From: Pseudoneurospora amorphoporcata
Lineage: Eukaryota > Ascomycota > Sordariomycetes > Sordariales > Sordariaceae
Reading direction: 5' to 3'
DNA: 41,177 bases
NCBI GenBank assembly: GCA_033297205.1
Contig: MU859312.1
Location: 1 to 41,177 of the forward strand
The notes under the pieces are model-generated. The model worked only from the letters and a program-made list of their open reading frames with translations, had not been told where the DNA came from and did no database searches. The translations under genes were made by a program, and so were the position numbers. This document shows, piece by piece, positions 9,513 through 19,659 of this stretch. Position 1 is the stretch's first letter. Each line of letters begins with the position of its first letter.

Positions 9513-12500
9513 CCTACCTTATCTCTGTTTCTTTCCCCCATTAAGATCCAGATGTACCTACCTGGTGAGGTGAGAGCGAGGCGGAGCTGGAGAATGCCCT
9601 GCTCCAAGGTACACCCCCGTTTGTACCGAATTCTCGGGACTCCACACCATGAGCCAAATCCACTACATATCAAACCCACCGAGGACAAATCCACAACCCA
9701 CTGCCCCATACCGACCGAGGGAGCCCGCCGACTCGCGGTAGTTACGAGACGACCTAGGGTACTAGTGTACTTGTGAGCAATTGAGATTCGAGAGTTACCT
9801 CATTCATCGCTCGGGGATTTGCGGCTGTCGAAGCGATCACAAGGTTTCAAAGTAAATACTTGTTCGTGATAGCGGGACTTACTAGGTCTATTTACAGTAC
9901 GTAGCAGGCATGGCACGGTTATAGTGGTTGTTGTGTCTAGAGTCTAGATTTCAAACGTTAAAGAGGGTGGCGTGTGATGAAGGGCATGTGAGCAAGGTTA
10001 CAAGCTTGGCTTGGTTCCTATGGTGATTGATGAACTTAACCTATGCTAGCTATATCCATATCCCCGTATAGAATAAATAGTACCGGAGAGATATTGAAGT
10101 CTTAGAACTAAGGCTCGGAGAGAGTTCTCCTACCTACTCCTGCAACCTCTGCTGGTATTACATATAACTTGTTAGCTTGGTACCGCCACTCTACAATATT
10201 CAGGGCTCTAGACTTAATACTGAGTAAACTGCTCTTCTTCTGTGGGACCATTCCATGTAATAAAGTTATCGCCACTTAGGCACTTCACCGCGCTAGACTC
10301 TAACCCTTTTAAATGCCTGCAGTAAGAAGGTGTAATTTGAAGTCCCTGAGGTACCTTACCTAGGCATCTCTATTCTCGGGCCTTTCGAAACAGACAAAGT
10401 ACAAGAGAGTTTTGACACAAGTTGTGAAAGTTGCTGACCATGCATGGTGGCTGGCGCATTGGCCAAGTCGCTAAGGTAGTCTACTCCATGCTTTTTGACG
10501 TCTACCATACCCGAGACATTCGGGAGTTGGGTTACGCAAAAAAAGAAAGGAATAAGGTAAGTATGTACGGACAATTGGATTTGGCTATTGACTACCTATT
10601 GAATTAAGTTATGGACATGATTGACTATTGAATTGAAGCCTTTCAGCTTTCCGTTTGCTGTCTGTATTGGGCAACGTAGCACTTGACGTCTTTCCATCTA
10701 TCTAGGCGTGTTCTGTCGAACTTACCTGGTCTTTGGCTCAGCTGATATGCTTCAGTTCTGGGCCGATGCAGATAACATTAGGTTTACATAGAGAAAGTGA
10801 ATTTGGTGATGCGTGATCAAGTGTGAAACCTCACAGTGCTATACATGTATACATATATACATACACCTACTGGAGGAAGAATAGGTCAGTGTGCTGTTTT
10901 TCTTCTTCACAATACCAGAATATCTCTCCTACATAAATATCACTTTTTGTTGGTAGAGTTCCGTCCGTGTCTTGCACCGACCGATCTAGAGTATGACTGG
11001 ATTTTTAGAAGAGATGGAGGTAGTATAAAAAACTCTTTTCTCCCTCTTGGAGACTAGAGGTCAAAGATTCAACAACAACGGCGGTACTTGTCGCATGTTT
11101 GGCATATCCGGGCATTGCGGATTCGCGCGGTGTCTATCGTCTTCCACAAAGGTCTTATTCACGGGCCACAAACTGATGAACCACATCACCTATATCCCCG
11201 AGACCTATATGATCGCCAACCAACACTGCAAATCATTAGACTACCGAACAAACTCGGACCTTCTTGAATCTTCAAACTGTCGACACTATAAGAAGGATTA
11301 GTTCTACAATGTACCGGTTGTTTGTGCCCCCGCACTTAGTAGGTAGCCGTTTATCAATAAGTTGAGTGATCGTCCGTCGACGGGCGGAGTATGTTATTTG
11401 TTACATATGCCAAGTTGTCCAGACCTCGTTACCTATCAAAGAGCATTACATACCTCGATGAACCGTGCATCCGTCCACCTTCTCTGCTCTGCTCTGCTCC
11501 GCTCCGTTCCGTCCGTCACGGCTTCGGGACCAGACGCCTAAGCATTGAAGAAGATGTGAGAGACAGTGGCATCATAGTTCGCAGTGGGTTATCATCTACG
11601 AATCTCTTCCATCCAAAAGCCAATAGCGATACCCAGCCAGCCTTCCAGCCTCGGACTATGACCCAATAGCAAACCAGACACCACACGAGGTTCTGTGGCA
11701 TTTTTGAGGGTGCAAGTTCGAACGCACCTACCACCACCCCGGCGCTAAGCGAAACCCCCCCTCCTCTGTTGTTCCTCAGTTTGGCGATTCCTCAGCTGTC
11801 GTCGCGCCCGTTTAATTGGCGGCAGGATTTGAAGTATTTGATTGGAGGCTTGGGCTCGAAGTTGCAATTGGGCCTGGTCGATGACCGAATGGAATCAGTT
11901 CTATACAAAGTCCCGCAGTGATTGGCCAACGTATCGAGCAGAAGTGGAGCTTACAGCTGCAAAAAAGGCTCCACATCTGTTTTGAACGTTGATGCGGGCA
12001 CCTGTCCTACACCTGCTATGCCGCTATGCCGCTATGCAATCATCCCTTCGGGTTCTGTGTTCCTGCTTCCTTTTGCTTATCGCAACTGCCTGAAATATGG
12101 ACAATATTACCCCAATGTTTGACGCGTTGTAGGCACCCGACCCGCATAGATGAGATCCAAGTAAAGAGCCCTGACGGGCGGGGGTGGGCTAAGGTTCCAT
12201 TGTGTGAATGAAGGCCCAGGGCGCCCCCTCCCCCACAGGGCAGCATTCGTGATCACCATTCACCACACCAACCGGCCAGACTAGCATGGACGTGTAATCC
12301 CAAGTGAATGGAAGTTTGCACGGAAAGGTGACGGCCGCCCAGCTTTTGCTCCAGGCCACTTGATGGAAACTGCAAAGATTCGGTCCAAAGACAACAGGCC
12401 ACTTTTTGCAGTACCACTTTGCGAGCCAAATTTCGAGGCCCAGGGGAGGGGTAGCGCCAAAACATTGATACCATACCTCTACCTTCAACCCGAAGCTCAA

Positions 12501-13441
12501 AGTTACCTAATATCGAACGAACGAAGCAGTCTGCCTGACTGCAGTGACGACCGACCGCAAGCCCCCAATTTTTCAGCCTCCACACAGCCTCTTTTCCCCA
12601 AAACATCAACCATTTCGCTTCGACCTTGGACGCCGTCGTGAATCGTCTGCTGGCGCGCGCAATAGCAAATCAAGACAGTAAGGTATGATATGCTTCGTCA
12701 CAAATCTATTGTCCCTACCTGCGCAACAAGACAAACGCATCTAACAATGCCGCCAGTTCATCCAATTTCCCTTTCTCGACCAAAGACCCAACCGCCACCT
12801 CGTGTCCGCAACCTGTCGTGCAAACCTGTCGCATGCGTTGTATGCCATCTCGTCCCGTCCCTCTCGAAGCTATCCCGGCCGTCCTCCCATACACTATCCA
12901 AGTTCTGAACACAAGTCTGTGCGCGAGAACGTAACCGCGGAACAACCTACATCTCCATATCCAAACAGGCGTGCCTCCTTCCCATCTTCAACGTCACCAT
13001 CCGAGGCTCAAACGCATTTCCCCAGTAGCGAAGTTCGCAAACCGGCCGTCTCCAGTTCCACATTGACAGCCACAGAGCCTGCTAGTACGGCGCGCATTCC
13101 GTGCGGGTCCCGAGTCCCTAGCAACAAAAGAATTCTTGCGGACCGGACCTCGGGAAAACCGGTCTACGTGACACCTACTCTACACTCGGCGTGACAACTC
13201 TTGCCTGTCCAAGCACCTGCTAACCTACTGCCAGAGCGTCAAAAGCAGACAGCTTGGGGACAGCTCTCCTTTCTCCATCTTTAAGCAAGGTTGTTGATTT
13301 CGGCTACGATCCTTTTTGACTTGTCAAGTCCAATACCGGCTACCGCAGACCCTACACAATACTTGGGCAACTGGTCCACTCCGCTGCAACGCCTCAAGTT
13401 GAAACATCAAAATATTATAGCCCGTCCGGTTGAGAATCATC
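9513..13441. other. Intergenic region, AT-richer in the left half
   Basis: About 3.9 kb without a recognisable gene. Roughly 9780-11400 is richer in A+T and TpA than its surroundings and has only short frames, which would fit decayed repeat sequence. No paired long repeats are visible here to prove it. From about 12650 to 13441 the plus strand becomes C/T-rich with several upstream ATGs, as expected for promoter and leader of the CCCH gene starting at 13442. No tRNA or 5S rRNA gene is seen. Confidence 0.5.
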
Positions 13442-15232
13442 ATGGCTGCCTCGGAAAGCGACCTGATGGCCTTCTATCAGAGGTTTCAAACGCTTAGCCT
13501 TTTTAACGACAGCAGCTCGAGGTTGATAGAGGTGGGCTTCCATCCAAAAGGGTGATTGAGAGGTTGAAAGATGGACCTTTCTCACCTCATACCAAGCCTC
13601 TTGCCTTTTGGCTGACACATCTCGGTGCAGGACCTACTCCTTTATTCTAAAAACGTAGTGGATGCGCTTCGAGAAGAGAATAGATCGCTCACGACCCAGC
13701 TCACGGATTCCCAACTCGATCTTGAGCATGCCACTCGTTCCAGAAGAGAGCTACAGCAGCAAGTGGCGAATGTCGAGTCTCGCAATAGAGACCTCGCTGC
13801 AGATAATCATCACTTAAAGGTGAGGGTCACTGGCTAGTCTCGTCGAGACAGTTATTGAAGACAGTTATTGAAACAGAATCTGCAGAACAACAATCCTTTT
13901 GTGGTTGCCCTCATCGACGGTGATTGCTGTTTGGTATGTCCTCCTGGGCTCCCTTGCTTCGTCTGCCACTGTCTGACCCATTTCGCAGTTTAAAGAAGAC
14001 TTGGTCAGACAAGGGGTTGAAGGCGGTAAAAAGGCCGCTTATGCTTTACGAAGCGCGATTCTTGAGCAGTGCGGCGATTTTGCCGGCAACATGGAAGTCA
14101 TTGCAAAAGTCTACGCCAACCTCGGTGGTTTGGGCAAAGCCATGAGACGCAATGGGTGCCTGGAGGCTGAAGAGACCCTCAAGGAGTTCACCATTGGCTT
14201 TACTCAAGGAAAGGCAACCTTTGACTTTGTCGATGTTGGCCACGGAAAGGAGCGCGCGGATAACAAGATCAAAGGTAGGTCGGCCGGCCCCAGTGTCATG
14301 GTTGGCGGATACTAACGGAAGCAGAAACGGCGAAATGGAATTTGCGCAACTATAACTGTAAGCAGCTTCTTCTGGGCATCTCCCATGATGCCGGCTATGC
14401 TCCATTCCTCGACGAGCTCTTCCAGGATGAGACCAAGAAGCGCCGTGTTACCGTCATTGAAGGCGTTCCGACTGTTCGCGAGCTCGTTGCCACTGGCGTC
14501 AACATTTTGAACTTCAACAACGACATCTTCCGATCGGAGAAGCTGGTAGACAAGACAGCACTTCGCACCAACATTGCTCCACTGGCTACTACAACGGCAG
14601 CTGTCAACACTCCTACCGTGACCAACGGCAACATCCCGACTCCCGCGAGCTCGACCACGTCTACGCCGGCGAACGCGACTGCTAGTTATGCCGGAGCGAT
14701 TGGAAATGCGAGCCCGCCACCCAAGATCACGCTTCCCATTCAACCTAGACCTGTTAACGCGAATGCCCGTGCCTCAGCCACCCCGAAGCAGCCGGCCTGG
14801 AACCCCGGCCCTCGCGGCCTCGATCCGCCTATCAAGATCTCGCCAGCTGCTCTGGAAAGTATCAAGAAAAGGAAGGACAACAACAAATTATGCAACAATC
14901 ATTATCTGAGGGGTCCCTGCTCAAAGGGCGATGCATGCTGCTTCGAACACAAGTACAAGCCTAGTAAAGACGAGATTGACGCCATTGCCTTCTTGGCTCG
15001 CCTGAACCCTTGCACCAGCGGCCAGGATTGCGATGTTCAAGACTGTATTTATGGACATCATGTAAGTTTTTGGTTATGCTACTCTGAGGCTCAATGTGTG
15101 CTGACGGTTCAATTACAGTGCCCCAGCGTTAAGGATGGCGTCTGCACCCATCCTTACTGCAAATTTGAGGATGAGGATCACCCGCCCGGCACGAAATACA
15201 GAAGCACAAAGACGTATGACTACTTTTCCTAG
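13442..15232 (+). CDS. NYN-like domain/tandem CCCH zinc-finger protein
   Basis: Six exons join in frame: 13442-13531, 13631-13819, 13877-13933, 13989-14274, 14325-15061 and 15119-15232. All introns are GT..AG, and together the exons encode 490 residues. Residues 1-93 include a coiled coil (ALREENRSLTTQLTDSQLDL region). Residues about 98-290 resemble the fungal DUF7923 NYN/PIN-like fold, with VVALIDGD at 103-109, the FVDVGHGKERADNKI segment and the LLLGISHDAGYAPFLDEL segment. A Ser/Thr/Pro/Ala-rich linker follows. The fingers are C-x8-C-x5-C-x3-H (Cys397, 406, 412, His416), C-x5-C-x4-C-x3-H (Cys437, 443, 448, His452) and a looser Cys454/462/467-His474 set. CCCH arrays usually bind RNA, so an RNA-binding and possibly nucleolytic role is inferred. 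No specific ortholog name is claimed. The last intron is in frame and stop-free. Confidence 0.9.
15062..15118 (+). other. 57-bp in-frame stop-free intron within the finger array
   Basis: This intron has a strong GTAAGT donor and a TTACAG acceptor. It is exactly 19 codons long, begins on a codon boundary and contains no stop, so retention would insert 19 residues between His453 and Cys454. The insertion would separate the second finger from the third Cys cluster without disturbing the frame. Confidence 0.8.
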
Positions 15233-16065
15233 ACGGGGAATGAAACGGCTTTGAGTGAGACCTCTGACGCGGCGCGCAGAAGAAGTGGGGCTGAGCGAAG
15301 AAGCATGTGATACCTGGGGCATGTTCTGGAAGCTGGCTCAGCAGAGTGTGTCCAAGAGAAGTTAAAAAAAGAGAAGCTGTCCGTGAAGAATGTCACATGA
15401 AACGGATCTCATCCTCGGAGGTTACCTGCAGAAGAGGCGTTTGCAAACCGATGATTTAAAACATGATGAAATCAGAAGTGGGAGTTTAGGAATGAAGATG
15501 GGGGTGTCACAGTTCTTTATTGTTGCGGAGGATAACCGGGGAAAAACATTTTGTACAGGAAATTTGCAAGGAAAAGAAACAAAAGGCGAAAACAAGCCAA
15601 CAAAAACTGATATTCGAGCGGATGGAACAGGGGAAGTTGAAGGGGTTCAAGAGACGAAGGCAAAAGAGATGGACATGTTATGGGGAATATCTTTTTTCAT
15701 TCAATGTTGTGGATGTTATCGAAGCTGCGTTGGGAAAGGGGGGAAAGGGCGAATATGTGTGAGAAGATTGGGCAGACTGAGTTTAGTTTTAATTGTGTGT
15801 CTTTTTCTGTTTATCTATTTGTTTGATTTTGTATACAAAAAGCAAGTCATCCGGCGGCTGGTGGTGCCGCTGGTTCGTTGCCGGCCCGGGACGGGGTGCA
15901 CGGATCCCACTTTATTTCCCCGGCTGCCCCACTCGATGGACAAGGCCACCCCACATTTCTCCAACAACTCGCTGTTGGTTCATCTGTTCAACAACCACCC
16001 GCGACCTTCCACTTCGACATCACCAAAGACAGCTACCAAACGAACAACAACAGACAACCGCCAAC
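15233..16065. promoter_or_regulatory. CCCH gene 3' flank and sec65 leader
   Basis: The stretch between two plus-strand genes holds the CCCH 3' UTR and then the sec65 promoter and leader. The last 60 bases before the sec65 start are rich in CAACAACA, typical of fungal leaders. Frames through 15390-15900 show no domain and are treated as chance. Confidence 0.6.
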
Positions 16066-16112
16066 ATGCCTTCCCACCCGCGGGTAGAAGAAGTCGAGGA
16101 CAGCGACCTTGA
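15936..16112 (+). promoter_or_regulatory. Candidate overlapping uORF of sec65
   Basis: An ATG at 15936 opens a 58-codon frame that ends with TGA at 16110-16112, 44 bases inside the sec65 coding sequence and in a different frame. If the transcript begins upstream of 15936, ribosomes translating this frame would pass the main start, so it would lower Sec65 output. Whether the ATG is in the mRNA cannot be told from the sequence. Confidence 0.35.
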
Positions 16113-17214
16113 AATGTCGGACCCGTCCGAGGGCGACATCGACGACTTTGCCGAATCCGACATCCTCGTCCAGCGCGGCGCTCCTCCCGCCTACGCCTCC
16201 AAAGTCATGCCGGGTCCCTCCTTCACCCCTCTCTCCGCCGCCCACCGCGCCCAAGCCCAAAAGCAACACCAACAATTTCAAGCTTCCCAAGCCGCCCAGG
16301 CCGCCGCCGCTGCTCAACAACAACAACAACAACGACAAGCCCCTCCCCAGTACATCCCCCAACGGCAAGCCTACACCCAGCCCCCGGGCTACCCCGAAAT
16401 GCAAACCACCACCGACGACTCAGCCTACAAATCCTTCCAGTGTCTCTACCCGTGCTACTTCGACGCCACGCGCTCGCGCGCCGAGGGCCGGCGGGTATCC
16501 AAGGAGCTGGCCGTCGCCAACCCTCTGGCAACCGAGATCGTCAACGCCTGCGCGCAGCTGCGTCTCTCCGTCGTTCTCGAGGCGGGAAAACTGCACCCCA
16601 AGGACTGGGCCAACCCCGGCCGTGTCAAGGTCAACCTGAAGGAGTTCATCCGTCTTCATGGAGGAGGAGGACAACAACAAAACGGCAATGGCAAAGTCAA
16701 GAATAAACACCACTTGTACATCCTCGTGGCGCAGCACTTGAAGAAACATCCTACTACGGATGATTCGCCCGCGCTAAGGGTGGTGGTGAGGGGCGCCGGC
16801 CCGCCGCCGAGGGACATGTTGGAGGATGGGGAAGGCAAGGCGTGGCCGCGGCCGGCGGTGCCGAGGGGGTGGAAGATGGGCGAGTTGTTGCCGTGGTACA
16901 GTCCGGCGATGACGGGCGGGGGCGTGAGTGAGAACTTCTTGAAGGATATGATGAAGGAGATGGGACCGGGGGGTAGTATGCCGGGGATGCCGGGCATGTC
17001 TGGGGGAGCTGGCGGTGCGGGTGGTGGAGGAGGAGGAATGCCGGATATGGCGAGTTTGTTGCAGGGGATGGGAGGGATGGGAGGATTGGGTGGGTTGGCG
17101 AATATGCTTGGTGGTCTGGGCGGTATGGGAGGTGGTGGTGGTGCGATGAGTCCGGGGGCGGGTAGTGGAAGTGAGGCGGCGGGGGGGAAGAAGAAGGGGA
17201 AGGGAAAGAAATAA
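16066..17214 (+). CDS. sec65: Signal recognition particle subunit SRP19/Sec65
   Basis: This protein binds SRP RNA and primes assembly of SRP54, so that signal sequences are targeted to the ER. The single exon encodes 382 residues. An acidic N-terminus (EEVEDSDLEMSD) and a Gln/Ala-rich stretch come first. The SRP19 domain follows at about residues 118-235, with the diagnostic FQCLYPCYFD start, a GRRVSKELAVANPLATEI segment and LHPKDWANPGRVKV. The family's GKxxPRxxVPRGWKMGELLPWYSP tail follows in fungal form. Residues about 295-370 are a Gly/Met-rich repeat region, and the protein ends in a lysine cluster. It is longer than yeast Sec65 because of the low-complexity ends. The frame is open upstream but has no earlier in-frame ATG, so 16066 is the start. 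The Gly/Met-rich region recalls SRP54 M-domain composition, but that is only resemblance. Confidence 0.95.
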   Translation: MPSHPRVEEVEDSDLEMSDPSEGDIDDFAESDILVQRGAPPAYASKVMPGPSFTPLSAAHRAQAQKQHQQFQASQAAQAAAAAQQQQQQRQAPPQYIPQRQAYTQPPGYPEMQTTTDDSAYKSFQCLYPCYFDATRSRAEGRRVSKELAVANPLATEIVNACAQLRLSVVLEAGKLHPKDWANPGRVKVNLKEFIRLHGGGGQQQNGNGKVKNKHHLYILVAQHLKKHPTTDDSPALRVVVRGAGPPPRDMLEDGEGKAWPRPAVPRGWKMGELLPWYSPAMTGGGVSENFLKDMMKEMGPGGSMPGMPGMSGGAGGAGGGGGGMPDMASLLQGMGGMGGLGGLANMLGGLGGMGGGGGAMSPGAGSGSEAAGGKKKGKGKK

Positions 17215-18879
17215 GGTTGCTAGTTTTGGGGAATGGCGATGAGGGTGAGGGTGAGGGTGAGGGTTGTGAGACAGAGGGAACAAAGAGAGGGACGGTCTGG
17301 TCATGGCCCAAGATTCTAGTCTACCTGCCAGCAAGCCTTTCTTTTGCTTGCTTGCCGTATACATAATGAACAACAGCGTGGGAGTGCAAAAGCAGTGGGC
17401 AGTTTTACGAAAAACAATAATACGAAAGTACTTTTACGAAGTCCGGAGTCGGGCACCAACGTTGGTTGGCGTGTGATTGTGAACTATAGTATCGTCATCG
17501 TCACGGTCGACATCAAGTGAAGTGAAGTGATGCTTTCCCTCCACCAGAGCCAAAGTCAGTCCGAACCTGGCTGGGGCCAAAGGACGGAATTGGAGTTCAA
17601 GACCTAACAATGAATCAACAGCGGGAAGGAAAGCAGGATTTGAAAGCCGTTCGTTTTGACTGACTCACCTCGCCGCATCCTCATCCCATACTAACTTCAG
17701 TTCCTTTTCGGCGGCGTTTTGTACAACCAATCGACCAACCAACCAATACCCACCCCGCACGTCGTTCGTTCGGCTTTTTAATGTAATGTACCAGCAGCCA
17801 CTTTTTTCTCAGCCCATGCACCCTGGCCTCAGGAACGTTCAGCTGCCTTTTTGTCTCTCCTTTGTCTCTCCTTTTCGTCTCTCCCAGACTTAATTACCTA
17901 CTTACCATCCCCATTCCATTTACCCCGTCACGTCTTACAATGCCTCTTTTTTAACTGCCCCTGCCTAACTTCAGTTTTATCCCCCGCACCCGCACATTCA
18001 TTCATTCACGCCCGATTAATTAATCCAAATTGTTAATCGTCGTAAAAGGGACGGGATGTAATGGCAGTATGTAGTAGGTAGTAGCCGCCGGTAAGCTGCT
18101 ACTACGCTTGTATGGTGGCTAGGTAGGTAGGTACTATCTTATATGATTAGTAGGTAGGTAGGTACCTAGGTAGGTACTAGATTACTAAATGGGCTACGGT
18201 ACTAAATGGGCTACGGAGCAGGCTCCAATAAAGTAGAGTATGTGGCTGGCTGGCTGGCTGATAGGTTATTGAAAAATAATCTTGAAAAAAAGGCCTTGGA
18301 TTGCTGAGTGTGTGTGTGGCTTCGGAGATAAGTGTGAGTGAGTGTGAGTGAGCTGTTTGTTAAGGTAACTTCGGTTGGTTCCAAGGGGGCTGGCTGTTAA
18401 AGGACAAGGTTGCGCGGAGGGCAGTGGTGAGTTGGTGACACCCCGTCGTTGAAACATTCAGCCCTAATTGTTTGGGGAAGTGTTGGTGTTGATGATGGGC
18501 TGATGATGGGGCTGACATGGTTGAGACTATTTAAGCCTTGATTTATGCAGAGTCCCTTTTTCAGAAAAGGTCTTTTTTCCAGGTGTCAGAAAGAAAGGGT
18601 GGGGGGGAAGAAGGGTAAGGCTGTGGAAGCGCTATCTACCTATCATGGCAAGATGGGTGACAGGACGGGAGTCAAAGGCAGCGGAGCTGACTATTATAGG
18701 AGACAAGGCGATTGATAAGAACAGCTTGTCGCTCCTCGTCCAAAGTGGAAGTGCCAAGTTTATCGTTCATTCTTTCATACCTTCTGCTTTCACGATAACA
18801 TCAAAGTCACATCCCATATCTTGATCCAATTCTTGTGCATCCTAATCATACACTTCCCGCTTCTTACTGTGAAAGCACA
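17215..18879. other. Intergenic region with tandem and hairpin repeats
   Basis: About 1.7 kb without a gene. It contains the sec65 3' flank with GGTGAG hexamers (about 17239-17265) and a long C/T-rich section (17820-18000). A TAGG/GGTA cluster with hairpin potential lies at 18060-18178, followed by a perfect 17-bp tandem duplication at 18183-18216. The final 130 bases are the probable leader of the small gene starting at 18880. Confidence 0.6.
18060..18216. repeat. TAGG/GGTA cluster, hairpin and 17-bp tandem repeat
   Basis: GTAGTAGC (18078-18085) pairs perfectly with GCTACTAC (18098-18105) around a 12-base loop. TAGGTAGG arrays follow, including the palindromic TAGGTACCTAGGTAGGTA near 18160. 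The unit TACTAAATGGGCTACGG then occurs twice exactly at 18183-18199 and 18200-18216. No gene overlaps this block. Confidence 0.85.
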
Positions 18880-19659
18880 ATGGCTCAAGGTAAGTTCCGC
18901 TAAACAACTAGCTCTTTTCATCCCCGCACCCCCATGAATGAGAATCTACCTTAGGTTGATACGACTGACTATTAAGTTACTTACTCGTGCGCCTCAGTTC
19001 ACCACCACCACCCCCGACCCATCCACGAATATGCAGGCCGTCTTTACCATAATCATGCCGCTTTGCCGTCAACAGGAGATTATGTAAAGGCATCATTTGT
19101 GGTATCTGAGACCGAGATCATTCACCCGGACGACCAAGACCATCCTGCAAGTCAACATCAACATCAATCCGACGGACCCGTCGTGCATGAAGACCAGGGG
19201 GGACACGAGGACCACCAAAGACGGGAGGAGCAGCAGCTCACCCTCCTGACCTCCCTCAACGAACAAACCACCTCCTTGCTTCAGACATACTCTTGGTCTC
19301 AGTCTCAGTCTCCGTCTCAGTCTCAGTCTCAATGTCAAGCAAAAGGCGAGGATACATGTACCTCTAGGGATGCCGAGGTGTTGGAACAAGCGCTCGTTCT
19401 GGGGCAGATAGCTCTCGTATTAGTAGCCTCTTTGCTTTCATGTTTCCCAGGGGCATCTCCCAGTCCCGGGTCACAAGCTCAGGCTCAGGCTCAGGCACAA
19501 GCCAACAGAGAGAACCATATCCTGGAGGTTCAAGTTCAGGCTCAGGTAGTGGTGGCATTAGCCAACATGGACATGGCGCTGGTCAAGCAGTTCGATCGGA
19601 CGGGCGACAAGAGAGATTTGGAGGAGGCTGGGGGGCTTTATGAGAGGGGGCGGTGGTGA
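18880..19659 (+). CDS. Low-complexity hypothetical protein, TPR-like C-end
   Basis: I do not recognise this protein. A short first exon, 18880-18889 (ATG GCT CAA G), with a strong GTAAGT donor joins an acceptor CCTCAG at 18997. Exon 2 (18998-19659) then stays in frame for a total of 223 residues. Features are a His-rich start, an acidic/His-Gln region, SQ repeats, a hydrophobic stretch (ALVLGQIALVLVASLLS), QA repeats, and a C-terminus containing QFDRTGDKRDLEEAGGLYE. That last piece resembles the tetratricopeptide units of fungal TPR/CHAT proteins. The frame stops at TGA, then TGG, then a second TGA. It is then open again for 52 codons (19666-19821) of acidic, protein-like sequence ending LVRLEQLGKLLGE. 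This suggests a frameshifted or decaying gene, or a missed splice. The start is supported mainly by the in-frame splice. Confidence 0.5.

Noticed and set aside
11700..11735. GTTCGAAC resembling a tRNA T-loop
   Set aside because: The flanking five-base stems do not pair when TTCGAAC is placed as the loop, and no A box lies upstream at the right spacing.
15390..16112. 240-codon frame ending inside sec65
   Set aside because: Only its last part, from the ATG at 15936, is of interest as a uORF; the rest has no domain and random composition.
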